The notes beneath the pieces are model-generated. The model did no database searches, was not told where the DNA came from, and worked only from the letters and a program-made list of their open reading frames with translations. A DNA stretch of 48,043 nt from Salinivirgaceae bacterium (GTDB lineage: Bacteria; Bacteroidota; Bacteroidia; Bacteroidales; SZUA-534), in contig JAFYYJ010000111.1 in assembly GCA_017557605.1 (NCBI GenBank), positions 1-48,043 of the forward strand, in the 5' to 3' direction. Shown piece by piece: positions 37,255 through 46,328 of the stretch (the first letter of the stretch is position 1; every line of letters begins with the position of its first letter). The translations under genes and the position numbers were made by a program.

Positions 37255-39924
37255 ATGGCACGAAGTATTGAAGAAGAAATCGAAGATTGGGCAAAAGGGT
37301 TTTTCCCGAAAGGCAAGTACTTTACTAAAACCGCAGGTATCAATCCAGAGATTGACGAAGCACTTAAAAAAGCGCCTTCAAAATCTGGTGGTTCGGGTAA
37401 TAACTATCCTGACATCAAGTATATGATGCAAACGCCGAAAGGTGATTATATGCCAGTAATGATTGAAGTTAAAGGCTCAAAAGGTGTTCTTATCAAACTA
37501 AATCAGGATACAAATACACCTGAAAATACCACAAAGAAGGGAGAACCTGCTTATCAAAATATCTCAAGATTTGCAGTCAATGGTGCGGTCCATTATGCTA
37601 ATGCCATACTCAAATACACCAAATCATATAATGAAGTTGTTGCCATTGGAGTTAATGGCTATAAGGATGACGCAAATATTATTCGACACGAGGTCTCTGT
37701 ATGGTATGTAAGTAAGGATAATTTGTTTATTCCAAAGGAAGTAGGGCACTTTGAAGACTTATCTTTTTTGAACCCAGAACACAAAAACGATTTTTTCGAG
37801 CGTATTACTCATATAGGACTTACCGACAAGGAAATTGAGCAAGAAAAGGCAAAATTAGAAGATGATATTGAACGACGGCTCAAAAGTCCCAATCAAAAGA
37901 TGCACGATGAACTTAAAATTGTTGTTAATCAGCGAGTTCAACTCGTTACAGGGTTAATAATGGCAGGATTGGGAGTAATTGAAGATGATGAAATAAAAGT
38001 AAAACCATTGCAAGAAGAAGAATTGCAAGGAAATACCGATGAAGAGAATAATGATGGTGCCATTATTATGCGCAAAATCAAATTGTATCTAAAATACAAG
38101 AAGTTGCCAACAGAAAAAATTGATATGATTGTTAAGGTTTTGTCGGTTGTATTTCTTCATTCAAAGTTAGACACGCCCATAAATGGCGAAAGCCATTTGA
38201 AAACACTATACCGCGACATTCAAACAGAGATTTTGCCTTTTCTATCTGGCGAATTGCACAACATTGATTTTACAGGTAGATTGTTTAATGTTCTCAATGA
38301 GTGGGTGGATGTGCCTGATGGTGATGAAAATGATGTTGTGCTAACCCCACGATATGTTACTGAACTGATGGCTAAATTTTGTCAAGTGAATAAAGATAGT
38401 TATGTATGGGATTTTGCGGCAGGTTCTGCAGGATTCCTTATTTCATCAATGCACCAAATGATAGCTGATGCTAAAGCCACAATAGATAGTCCGCAAGAAT
38501 TGCAGAAAAAAATAAACCATATAAAAATGGAGCAATTGCTTGGCATTGAGAAGCTACCAGACATTTATTTGCTCGCTGTGTTAAATATGATATTGATGAA
38601 AGACGGTTCGGCTAACATTATACACGCTAATTCTCTAACAGAATTTCAAGGACAATATGAACAAGGGGAGCATAAAGGGGAGAATTTTCCAGCAAACGTT
38701 TTTTTGTTGAATCCACCATATTCGGCAAGTGGAAAAGGCTTTGTGTTTGTTGAAAAAGCATTATCTATGATGCATCGTGGAGGGCGTGCCGCTGTGTTAA
38801 TTCAAGAGAATGCAGGTAGTGGAAAGGGTATGCCGTATACAAAGAACATTTTGCAAAATAATACATTGTTGGCATCTATAAAGATGAGCGATATTTTTTT
38901 CGGCAAGGCTGGTGTGCAAACTGGAATTTACGTGTTTGAGGTGGGAAAACCGCATAACGTTCAGAGTGTGGTCAAATTCATTGATTTTTCGGAAGATGGA
39001 TATACACGTCAGAACCGTAAAAAATCGGGGCAAAGTGTCAACTTACGTGATACAGATAATGCAAAAGAACGTTATGATGAAGTAGCGCGTCTTGTTAATT
39101 ATGGACGTGGCATAAACAATGAAAATCTTAACTATTTCCGTGAATGCTATGTTGAGGACCACATTACACTTAAAGGTAATGACTGGACATATTCTCAGCA
39201 TATCAAAATAGACACTATCCCTAATCCCACAGACTTTACAAAAGTTGTAAAAGATTATCTTGATTGGAAAGTGTCCGAGAAATCCAAACAAAATGATGAT
39301 AGTAGGAAAATAAGTTGCGATCATATTGATGAAACCACAGAGTTATTTTTTAAAAACGGAGGTTCATTCAAAAGGAAAAAAGCAAAAGATTTGTTTTGTA
39401 TAAAGGCTAATCCACAACTAAATAAAGAGAGTTTTACTTTCGGGGAGAAATCACAATACCCATATTTCACACGTACTGTGCTTAACAATGGTGTACTCGG
39501 TTATGTTGATTATCTTGATGAAGAGCATTTAATTAAAGGAAACTCTTTAGCTGTTGGGATGATGGGTATGCAGTTCTTTTATATGAAACACGACTTTTAT
39601 GCAGGACAATTCACAAAAACAGCCTTCCCGCTTTTTGATGGTTTTAACGAGAAAGTAGCATTGTGGTTTATTTCTTGGTTTAATAAATCAAGTAAAAAAT
39701 ATCTTGGCTTATTGGTTCGAGATTTTGAAGAAGCCTTTTATGAGACTGAACTTGATATTCCATATTATGGAGACAAAATTGCGCTTGACTATATGGAAAA
39801 ACGTGTATGTGAACTTGAAAAGGAACATATAAAAGAAATTGAGAATGATAGGATTTGCGAACTCAAAGCATATTTGGAAGTTGCTGGATTAACTAGTAAA
39901 GATTGCAATATTATTTTGCCATAA
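37255..39924 (+). CDS. Single-chain restriction-modification enzyme (Type IIG-like)
   Basis: From the ATG at 37255 (MARSIEEEIEDW; the frame opens earlier at a GTG at 37231) this is 889 residues. An N-terminal PD-(D/E)xK nuclease is suggested by YPDIKYMMQ and IEVKGSKG (about residues 53-75). A type I HsdM-like N6-adenine methyltransferase follows, with motif I DFAAGSAGFL (about 386) and motif IV NPPY (about 487). The C-terminal 200 residues (YFTRTVLNNGVLGYV, GQFTKTAFPL) resemble an HsdS target-recognition domain. One chain thus combines cutting, methylation and recognition, as in Type IIG/BcgI-like enzymes. No separate S or R gene follows. The gene is markedly AT-rich compared with the flanking transporter and signalling genes, which suggests horizontal transfer. 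Confidence 0.88.
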   Translation: MARSIEEEIEDWAKGFFPKGKYFTKTAGINPEIDEALKKAPSKSGGSGNNYPDIKYMMQTPKGDYMPVMIEVKGSKGVLIKLNQDTNTPENTTKKGEPAYQNISRFAVNGAVHYANAILKYTKSYNEVVAIGVNGYKDDANIIRHEVSVWYVSKDNLFIPKEVGHFEDLSFLNPEHKNDFFERITHIGLTDKEIEQEKAKLEDDIERRLKSPNQKMHDELKIVVNQRVQLVTGLIMAGLGVIEDDEIKVKPLQEEELQGNTDEENNDGAIIMRKIKLYLKYKKLPTEKIDMIVKVLSVVFLHSKLDTPINGESHLKTLYRDIQTEILPFLSGELHNIDFTGRLFNVLNEWVDVPDGDENDVVLTPRYVTELMAKFCQVNKDSYVWDFAAGSAGFLISSMHQMIADAKATIDSPQELQKKINHIKMEQLLGIEKLPDIYLLAVLNMILMKDGSANIIHANSLTEFQGQYEQGEHKGENFPANVFLLNPPYSASGKGFVFVEKALSMMHRGGRAAVLIQENAGSGKGMPYTKNILQNNTLLASIKMSDIFFGKAGVQTGIYVFEVGKPHNVQSVVKFIDFSEDGYTRQNRKKSGQSVNLRDTDNAKERYDEVARLVNYGRGINNENLNYFRECYVEDHITLKGNDWTYSQHIKIDTIPNPTDFTKVVKDYLDWKVSEKSKQNDDSRKISCDHIDETTELFFKNGGSFKRKKAKDLFCIKANPQLNKESFTFGEKSQYPYFTRTVLNNGVLGYVDYLDEEHLIKGNSLAVGMMGMQFFYMKHDFYAGQFTKTAFPLFDGFNEKVALWFISWFNKSSKKYLGLLVRDFEEAFYETELDIPYYGDKIALDYMEKRVCELEKEHIKEIENDRICELKAYLEVAGLTSKDCNIILP

Positions 39925-40341
39925 TAAAGTTGATAAACACATACATCATTTAAATTGAGAATTGAGTGAATGAAAACGATGAGGGCTATGGATATGCCGA
40001 TAGCGCAAAATAGCAGTCGTACCCATTACAAATCGCAACGTTTAGAAATTCCAAAATGAAGCCAGTTACATTTTGTAACCAACTGGGTAAAATAGTTTCG
40101 AGCAAAAAAGAGAAAGCAGATTGTCTGCCCCATTTTAACTCAAGTCGAAGGATGAAAAAAAGTAGTTGTTGCATTTTTTTGCAACAACTACTTTTTTATG
40201 TAGTAACAAAAAAACTATGCAAATCCATTATCCCGAGCTATCAGGAAAGTATCATCCGTGTTCCCTTCAAATATCGCTTTGCGGTAGAAAACACGCAATC
40301 GAAATTTTTAACTACTTTGCACCAATATTATTGAACACATA
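39925..40341 (+). other. Noncoding region with several hairpins after the restriction-modification gene
   Basis: About 400 bp without a credible gene; the 92-codon frame at 40056-40334 runs straight through a terminator. Hairpins include GTTACA-TTT-TGTAAC (40065-40079), a competing CCAGTT/AACTGG (40062-40067 with 40081-40086) and GCAGA-TTG-TCTGC (40116-40128), then the terminator at 40155. A TACTTTGCACC stretch at about 40313-40323 resembles a -7 box with one base missing and may serve the transporter gene. Confidence 0.5.
40155..40197. terminator. Long intrinsic terminator after the defence island
   Basis: Arms of about 17 bp (AAAAAGTAGTTGTTGCA and its complement) with a short T loop, followed by six T residues and preceded by A residues, so it can work in both directions. 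Confidence 0.9.
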
Positions 40342-42138
40342 ATGGACACCATAATCTTTCTCGGCCTAAACGGATATGCGTGGATAACCATCGCCACCAT
40401 TGCGGGCATCTTCGTCGTTATGGCGCGGACTCGCATACGGGCGGAGGTTGTGTTTCTGGGCGCGCTAACGGTGCTGCTCGTCACGGGCGTTGTGACGGAA
40501 GAGGAAGGAATGGCGGGCTTTGGGTCGGAACCAGTGGTGGTTCACGCGGCGTTTTTTGTCATTATTGCTGCGCTCATCCACACGGGTGTGCTCTACTGGC
40601 TGTCAAAAAACGTGCTTGGAACGCCTAAAACACAGGTGGGCGCTATGCTGCGGCTGATGATTCCTGCCAGCGTGCTGTCGGCAATGATGAACTCGGTCAA
40701 CATTGTGGCTCTGCTCATCGACGCGGTGAAACTGTGGGCGCACAAACTTGGTGTGGCGCCGTCGAAACTGCTGCTGCCGTTGAGTTACGCTGCTGCGATG
40801 GGCGGAATGTGCACACTGCTCGGCAACTCGTCGAACTTGGTGATTGCGGGCCTTTATCTGAAACAGACTGGTGAGACGATGAACGTGTTCGAACCGCTTG
40901 TGCCTGGACTCATACTCACCGTTATCGGCACCGCCGTGGTGATTCTTCTGCAAAGGCTCATTCCTGAACGCAAATCGTCGGAGCACACCTTCGAGACCAC
41001 AAGCGACTACACCGTCGAACTGCTTGTGCCGACTGACAATCCTGCTGTTGGCTGCTCGGTTGAGGAGGCTGGACTCTACAACGTGAAAGGCGGCTCGCTG
41101 GTCGAGATTGTCCGCTTCGACAAGGAAGTGATAATGCCCGTTCCGAAAACTGAATGGATTCTGGGTGGCGACCGTCTCATTTATGCTGGACAAATCAACG
41201 AGATTCTCGAACTCAAGCGCACGCACGGCCTTGCCGCCGCCGACCATCACGTATGGAGCATCAACGATATCGATACAAATCGCAAAATGCGCACCGCATA
41301 CATAACCTTCGGCAGCGACCTTATCGGCAAATCGATGACGCAGTGCGACTTTGAACAGAAAAACGACGTTGTGCTTGTGGCTGTGGCACGTCAGGGGCAA
41401 CGTGTTGACGGACAGCCGCGCGAGATAACGCTTCAGGCAGGCGATACGCTTCTGCTGGAATGTCCCGCAAAGGGCGAGAGCCAACTTGAGACCAACAACC
41501 GCCGCAGTCTGACGTTCTTCGACTCGCATTTTGTACCCGAAATCGGCTCAAAGACAATTACTTCGGCAGCCATACTGTTGCTGATGTTCATCTTCTCGTC
41601 GTTCCACGTTATGCCGCTTATGGCCACAACAATGCTGGCCGCCGGGCTGATGCTCGCCTTCAAATGCTGCCGTTTCGACAGCGTGGTGAAATACATCGAG
41701 TGGGACATTCTGCTCATTCTGGGCGCCACCGTGGTCTTCTCAACGGCCATCACCAAAACAGGTATTTCCGATGCGCTGGCTCACAATATCATCGACATTT
41801 TCGGCAGCAACCCCTACATAATTCTGGCTGTGATGTGCCTGATTGCGTCGGTGGTGAGCGAGTTTGTGAGCGATGTTGGCGCAGCCGCCATTTTCTTCCC
41901 CGTGATGTACGGTCAGGCCGAAATGCTGGGCTGCAACCCGATGCCGTTTGTTATGTCGCTGATGCTCTGCGTCACGTTCAGTTACTCGTCGCCCATTGGG
42001 TCCATTCAGAATATGCTCGTTTTCGGCCCAGGCTCGTTCCGTTTTTCCGATTTCGCGCGGGTGGGCGTCTGGCTTCACATTGTTCTGCTTGTAGCGATGC
42101 TGGCCGTTGTAAATATTATGTATCCAATGTATATTTGA
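40342..42138 (+). CDS. SLC13/DASS-type permease with two RCK_C (TrkA-C) domains
   Basis: A 598-residue inner-membrane transporter with about ten or more transmembrane helices in two halves. The first half has GNSSNLVIAGL (about residue 166) and the second SYSSPIGSIQNMLVFGPG (about 546), the paired substrate- and sodium-binding hairpin motifs of the SLC13/ArsB-like superfamily. Between them (about 225-385) lie two TrkA-C-like cytoplasmic domains (VEEAGLYNVKGGSLVEIVR, GKSMTQCDFEQKNDVVLVAV), which gate transporters by binding nucleotides or other ligands. The likely substrate is a dicarboxylate, sulfate or similar anion, not determinable here. It is followed after 19 bp by a STAS protein, a probable regulatory partner. 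Confidence 0.9.
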   Translation: MDTIIFLGLNGYAWITIATIAGIFVVMARTRIRAEVVFLGALTVLLVTGVVTEEEGMAGFGSEPVVVHAAFFVIIAALIHTGVLYWLSKNVLGTPKTQVGAMLRLMIPASVLSAMMNSVNIVALLIDAVKLWAHKLGVAPSKLLLPLSYAAAMGGMCTLLGNSSNLVIAGLYLKQTGETMNVFEPLVPGLILTVIGTAVVILLQRLIPERKSSEHTFETTSDYTVELLVPTDNPAVGCSVEEAGLYNVKGGSLVEIVRFDKEVIMPVPKTEWILGGDRLIYAGQINEILELKRTHGLAAADHHVWSINDIDTNRKMRTAYITFGSDLIGKSMTQCDFEQKNDVVLVAVARQGQRVDGQPREITLQAGDTLLLECPAKGESQLETNNRRSLTFFDSHFVPEIGSKTITSAAILLLMFIFSSFHVMPLMATTMLAAGLMLAFKCCRFDSVVKYIEWDILLILGATVVFSTAITKTGISDALAHNIIDIFGSNPYIILAVMCLIASVVSEFVSDVGAAAIFFPVMYGQAEMLGCNPMPFVMSLMLCVTFSYSSPIGSIQNMLVFGPGSFRFSDFARVGVWLHIVLLVAMLAVVNIMYPMYI

Positions 42139-42157
42139 CATCAAAATTGAAACGAAT

Positions 42158-42463
42158 ATGAAAACCGAAATTCAACAACAAGGTGACACCGTCACTGCCA
42201 TTCTCGAAGGCCGTCTCGACACCGCCGCCGCACCCGAAACCGAAAAGGAAATTCAGCCGCTATACGAACTGACTGGCCAGAATATCGTGTTCGATTGCTC
42301 GAAACTCGAGTATATCTCGTCGAGCGGTCTGCGTATTTTTCTCGGGGTGTTGAAGAACGCCAAACCCAAAGGCAGCCGCGTCAGCATTATCGGTCTCAAT
42401 CCCGATTTGAAGAACATTTTCGCAATGACCGGCTTCAACCATCTGTTTGATGCGGTGGAATGA
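42158..42463 (+). CDS. Free-standing STAS-domain protein (anti-sigma antagonist type)
   Basis: A 101-residue cytoplasmic protein made of one STAS domain: AILEGRLDTAAAPETEKEI, then FDCSKLEYISSSGLRIFLGVL with the phosphorylatable serine loop, and MTGFNHLFDAVE. It is closely similar to the STAS part of the fusion at 32318 (LEYISSSGLRI, MTGF). It lies 19 bp after the transporter and is almost certainly co-transcribed. In SulP transporters a STAS domain is fused to the permease; here a separate STAS protein accompanies an SLC13-type permease. It could regulate the transporter or an anti-sigma factor elsewhere. The SpoIIE phosphatases in the window are candidate regulators. Confidence 0.92.
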   Translation: MKTEIQQQGDTVTAILEGRLDTAAAPETEKEIQPLYELTGQNIVFDCSKLEYISSSGLRIFLGVLKNAKPKGSRVSIIGLNPDLKNIFAMTGFNHLFDAVE

Positions 42464-42576
42464 AGAATGGTGAGAGTTTAGGGTTAAAGGGAAGAATTTA
42501 GGCGTTGAGATTATCAATTAGACTAACGTCGATTGCCCATCATCTCGTTGAAATTCATCTGACATTGGCAAATCCT

Positions 42577-43329
42577 CTACCCCATCACCACATCCAACAC
42601 CATCATCATTGCAAAGCCGACAGCAAAACCAATGGTGCTTAAGTTCGAGTGTTCGCCTTGTGAGGCTTCGGGAATCAGTTCCTCGACCACTACGTAGAGC
42701 ATCGCTCCAGCGGCAAATGGCAGCAAATATGGCATCAACGCTGTTGTAACTGAAGCAATAAGCAGCACCAACGCACCACCCAACGGCTCGACTACGCCGC
42801 TCAACGTGCCAACACCAAAGGCTTTCAGACGACTGTTGCCCGCACTGCGCAGAGGCATTGAGATTATGGCGCCTTCGGGAATGTTCTGAATGGCAATGCC
42901 TAACGATAGCGCCAGCGCGCCTGCCATACTGAAATCGGATGTTGTGGCGCCTGCAATAGCCACACCAACCGCCATTCCTTCGGGAAAATTGTGGATTGTA
43001 ACGGCCAGCGCCAGCATTGTGGTGCGCGACAACTTGCTCGCAGGTCCTTCGGGGCCGCCTTTGGGGTGGATATGTGGAGTTATGTAGTCGATAAAAAGCA
43101 GAAAGGCGAATCCCGAGAGCAGACCAATGGTCACTTTTGCAATGCTACCCATATCGATAGCCGGAATAATAAGCGACCAGACAGCCGCAGCCACCATTAC
43201 GCCCGACGCGAAGCCCAACAGTGTTTTTTGGAACAGTTCGGGCATCTCTTTCTTCATAAAAAACACAAAGGCGGAACCAAGGGCGGTGCCTAAAAATGGA
43301 ATCAGTAGTGCGGTGATTATTGCGTTCAT
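42577..43329 (-). CDS. ZIP family divalent metal transporter
   Basis: A 250-residue inner-membrane protein with eight predicted helices. Helix IV contains TIHNFPEGMAVGVAIAG and helix V contains IAIQNIPEGAIISMPL, the paired metal-binding motifs of the ZIP (SLC39/ZupT) family. A short acidic/histidine segment (HIHPKGGPEG) lies in the central loop. It imports zinc or another divalent cation into the cytoplasm. Its upstream region has a TATTTTTG promoter box and a perfect inverted repeat that recurs in front of the methyltransferase gene at 47357. It is read leftwards, starting 66 bp after the LuxR-type regulator stop codon. Confidence 0.93.
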   Translation of the reverse strand: MNAIITALLIPFLGTALGSAFVFFMKKEMPELFQKTLLGFASGVMVAAAVWSLIIPAIDMGSIAKVTIGLLSGFAFLLFIDYITPHIHPKGGPEGPASKLSRTTMLALAVTIHNFPEGMAVGVAIAGATTSDFSMAGALALSLGIAIQNIPEGAIISMPLRSAGNSRLKAFGVGTLSGVVEPLGGALVLLIASVTTALMPYLLPFAAGAMLYVVVEELIPEASQGEHSNLSTIGFAVGFAMMMVLDVVMG

Positions 43330-43348
43330 AGTTCCTTATTTTATATGC

Positions 43349-43386
43349 CAAAAATACAACCGATTTTTTGCAACACGGTTGCAAAA
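43349..43386 (-). promoter_or_regulatory. ZIP gene promoter with inverted-repeat operator
   Basis: The -7 box TATTTTTG is at 43349-43356 (minus strand). Upstream of it is a perfect dyad with 9-bp arms TTTTGCAAC (43366-43374) and GTTGCAAAA (43378-43386) separated by ACG. The core TGCAAC-N3-GTTGCA ends 12 nt before the -7 box. The same core at the same distance from the same box occurs at 47297-47331. A repressor bound here would cover the -33 region. Confidence 0.6.
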
Positions 43387-43395
43387 TGAAATGAC

Positions 43396-43992
43396 CTACA
43401 ACTCGTCAATCCGCACTATTCCGTGCATAACCGCATAAATGGTGAGGTGCCCCAGCGAGCGCGAACCCAGTTTTTCGGAAATATTGTTGCGGTGGAATGC
43501 CACGGTAGCCATTGTAATATGCAGTTTGTCAGCAATTTCCTTATTGAAATATCCCAAAACAACATATTTCAGAACTTCCTGTTCGCGAGCCGACAACAAT
43601 GCGGCAACTTCTTCGTTCTCAGGTTTTTGTGCGTCGATATTTGCGTGACCGTGAGGGTGCCCCGATTGGTGCAGCATAAACAACTCTTTGAGCAGCAGGT
43701 TCTCTGGCTGCGATACGTTAAGCGTTCGGAATCCGTAGCCCTGCATTAGTTTGCCGTCGCCTTCGCACAGCACAATGGTTTTCCGCTTAAGTGGGACGAA
43801 AAAATCCATTGAGTTGAAAACAATATTCGAAGATGCAAAATAGTGGACGAAATCGCACATAGCGTTATCCTGCAACGCCTGAACCGATTGGAAAATATCG
43901 ATTTCGACATGCGGAATCATATCCATGAGAATCGCTTGCAACGCAATGCCACTCAACGAATTAGTATCGACTATGGCTATTCTGTACCCCAT
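43396..43992 (-). CDS. LuxR-type response regulator with degenerate receiver domain
   Basis: From the ATG at 43992 (MGYRIAIVDTNSLSGIALQAIL; the frame opens 11 codons earlier) this is 198 residues. The N-terminal 120 residues look like a receiver domain that lacks the usual paired acidic residues. The C-terminal region (about 130-190) is a LuxR/GerE helix-turn-helix: LLSAREQEVLKYVVLGYFNKEIADKL and ATVAFHRNNISEKLG. The gene is divergent from the TonB receptor, 95 bp apart, so it probably controls that receptor operon. A HPHGHANID stretch between the domains is histidine-rich and might bind metal, which would fit the neighbouring metal transporter, but this is speculation. Confidence 0.88.
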   Translation of the reverse strand: MGYRIAIVDTNSLSGIALQAILMDMIPHVEIDIFQSVQALQDNAMCDFVHYFASSNIVFNSMDFFVPLKRKTIVLCEGDGKLMQGYGFRTLNVSQPENLLLKELFMLHQSGHPHGHANIDAQKPENEEVAALLSAREQEVLKYVVLGYFNKEIADKLHITMATVAFHRNNISEKLGSRSLGHLTIYAVMHGIVRIDEL

Positions 43993-44052
43993 TTTGTTTT
44001 CGTCGCACAAAGATATCAAAAACAACCTATAGAAAACTCACAATATTATTAG

Positions 44053-44083
44053 TTGCCAAGTATGGCGGCGGCAGGTAGTTTTG
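44053..44083 (+). promoter_or_regulatory. Possible promoter of the TonB receptor operon
   Basis: TTG (44053-44055), 20 nt, then TAGTTTTG (44076-44083), a full -7 match. The box ends only 4 nt before the ATG at 44088, so transcription from it would be essentially leaderless. Either the mRNA is leaderless or this is a chance match. Confidence 0.35.
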
Positions 44084-44087
44084 CGCA

Positions 44088-46316
44088 ATGAAATTTTTGT
44101 CGCTTATACTACTGCGGATTTTGTCGGGGAACGTGGCCGACACGGTTGTCAACCTTGAGGCGGTGACCGTTTCAGCGTCGATAAAAGGCGAGAGCGAAAC
44201 GCACAAATTGGCCGCGGCAGCCTCATCGTTCAACCTTACGGAAATCGAAAACCGCGACCTAAAGGCGGCAAAAGACCTGTCGGTTTCGGTGCCGAATTTC
44301 TACCAACCGCGCTACGGTTCACGAATCACCTCGTCGATTTACATACGCGGATTCGGCTCGCGAATTGACCAGCCAACAATGAGTTTAATTATTGACAATG
44401 TGCCGATTATGAACAAAAACGCCTTCGATTTCGATTTTCTCGACATTCGGCGGATTGATGTGCTGCGTGGTCCGCAAGGCACGCTTTACGGGCGCAACTC
44501 GAACGGCGGTGTGATGGACATTCTCACGCTTTCGCCGATGGCTTGGCAGGGGACAAACGTCAAGGTCGGATTTGATTCAGAACCAGCCTATTACGCGCAA
44601 GTTTCGCACTATGGCGCCAATGCCGATAGGCGGTTTGGGTACTCGCTTTCGGCCCATTTCGCGCACCACGACGGCTTTTTCACCAACACCTATAACGATA
44701 AAAAATGCGACGCTGGTAATTCTTTTGCCGCTCGCACGAAAATCGATTGGAAATCAGGACTATGGGGGTTTGAAAACACCATTTCGGGCGGTATTGTTGA
44801 TGAGGGCGGCTATGCTTACCGACAGTTTGATGCCGAGCAAAACATCTTAAAGCCAATCTGTTACAACGATACATGCCACTATTCGCGCACAAGCCTTATC
44901 GATGGCCTTGTGGCTCGTTATTCCGGAACCTCAGTCGATTTTGCTTCGGTGACAAGTTACCAGTTTCTGCACGATAATATGCTGTTAGACAACGATTTCA
45001 CCGCCGAATCGTATTTCACGCTTCAGCAAGAGCAACACGAACACGCTGTTACTCAAGAGTTTATCGCAAAACAGCACGACAAGGCGAATCCGTGGCAGTG
45101 GAATACGGGTGTGTTTGCGTTCGCAAAATGGCTCAAAACCGAATCGCCTGTCACATTCAAGCGCGACGGTATTGAGAATCTGATACTTAAGAATGCAAAC
45201 GCAGGTATCCACACCATTTTCCCCGAAAACGGCATTGAATTTGCAGATGATTCATTTCCTATTAGTTGCAGTTTCGACATTCCAACCGTCGGAGCGGCCG
45301 TTTTTCACGAATCGAAATGGCGCAACGGCCGTTGGCAACTCACCGCAGGGCTGCGAATCGATTTTGAGCACGCCAGAATGGACTACGATGAAAACTGTGA
45401 CATTCGCTATCGTTTCAACTTGACAATGAACAATTTCCGAACTATGCACTCGAATTTCAAAGGCAGCGAGACCACCACTTCGCTTGTGGCGCTGCCCAAA
45501 CTTTCGGCGCAATATTTCTTCGAAAACGGCAGCATTTATGTTACGTTCGCCAACGGCCACAAAGCGGGTGGCTTCAACACACAAATTTTTTCCGACATCA
45601 TGCAATCAGTGCTTATGAACCAGATGATGAGCGAGTTAGGCGTGACGTTCGCCGCACGGAACGCCGAACAATCTGCCCGCGACACAAAGTACAACCCCGA
45701 GACGAACTACAATTTTGAGGCGGGGTTCCGATACAGCCGCCAGTCGTTTTCGACATCCGCCACCGTTTTTTGGATTGAGGGTGTGAACCAGCAAATAACC
45801 GTGATGCCCGAAGGCAGCGGCGTTGGCCGAATGATGTCTAACGCAGGCCGCACGCGCAGCATTGGTTTCGAAAACAGCACGCGGTTCGAGCCAGGCAATT
45901 GGTCGTTTGGCGTTGACGCGGGACTTACCGATGCCCGCTTTCGCGATTATCAGCAGAACGACACCACCAACCACCGCGGACGTCACGTGCCATATGCACC
46001 AACCGCTACTTGTTCTGTATCAGCAAAATATATTTGGAATATCCAACAAAAATGGGCCGACCGTATCACGTTTACCATTCAGGACCAGGCCGTCGGGAAA
46101 ATCTTTTGGAACGAGAGCAACAGCCTTTCGCAGCCGCTCTACACGCTGCTTTCGGCGAGCATTGGCTATCAGAAAGAGCATTTTTCGATACAACTTTTCG
46201 CCAAAAACATTGCCGACACGCGCTATCACACGTTCTACTTCAAATCGGTGGGGCGCGAGTTTTTTGCCGACGGAACTCCACGCACAACAGGAATCAACTT
46301 AAAAATAACAATTTAA
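44088..46316 (+). CDS. TonB-dependent outer-membrane receptor
   Basis: A 742-residue outer-membrane importer. A short signal peptide is followed by a TonB-box-like stretch (VNLEAVTVSA), the plug domain (about 40-150) with YIRGFGSRIDQPTMSLIIDNVPI and IDVLRGPQGTLYGRNSNGGV, and a 22-strand barrel ending in a terminal aromatic-rich strand (RTTGINLKITI). It lacks the carboxypeptidase-like N-terminal domain of SusC proteins and has no SusD neighbour, so a metal chelate, haem, vitamin or siderophore is more likely than a glycan. It is followed by a calycin-like lipoprotein and a DUF4491 membrane protein in the same operon. The plug hallmarks make the family secure; the substrate is unknown. Confidence 0.93.
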   Translation: MKFLSLILLRILSGNVADTVVNLEAVTVSASIKGESETHKLAAAASSFNLTEIENRDLKAAKDLSVSVPNFYQPRYGSRITSSIYIRGFGSRIDQPTMSLIIDNVPIMNKNAFDFDFLDIRRIDVLRGPQGTLYGRNSNGGVMDILTLSPMAWQGTNVKVGFDSEPAYYAQVSHYGANADRRFGYSLSAHFAHHDGFFTNTYNDKKCDAGNSFAARTKIDWKSGLWGFENTISGGIVDEGGYAYRQFDAEQNILKPICYNDTCHYSRTSLIDGLVARYSGTSVDFASVTSYQFLHDNMLLDNDFTAESYFTLQQEQHEHAVTQEFIAKQHDKANPWQWNTGVFAFAKWLKTESPVTFKRDGIENLILKNANAGIHTIFPENGIEFADDSFPISCSFDIPTVGAAVFHESKWRNGRWQLTAGLRIDFEHARMDYDENCDIRYRFNLTMNNFRTMHSNFKGSETTTSLVALPKLSAQYFFENGSIYVTFANGHKAGGFNTQIFSDIMQSVLMNQMMSELGVTFAARNAEQSARDTKYNPETNYNFEAGFRYSRQSFSTSATVFWIEGVNQQITVMPEGSGVGRMMSNAGRTRSIGFENSTRFEPGNWSFGVDAGLTDARFRDYQQNDTTNHRGRHVPYAPTATCSVSAKYIWNIQQKWADRITFTIQDQAVGKIFWNESNSLSQPLYTLLSASIGYQKEHFSIQLFAKNIADTRYHTFYFKSVGREFFADGTPRTTGINLKITI

Positions 46317-46328
46317 ATTTAAAGTTTT

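Noticed and set aside
40160..40192. Third copy of the TGCAAC/GTTGCA operator
   Set aside because: Here the half-sites are in the reverse order and form the stem of an intrinsic terminator, so this is a chance resemblance.
40056..40334. Open frame of 92 codons after the restriction-modification gene
   Set aside because: It runs through a perfect intrinsic terminator and several hairpins, so it is unlikely to be translated.
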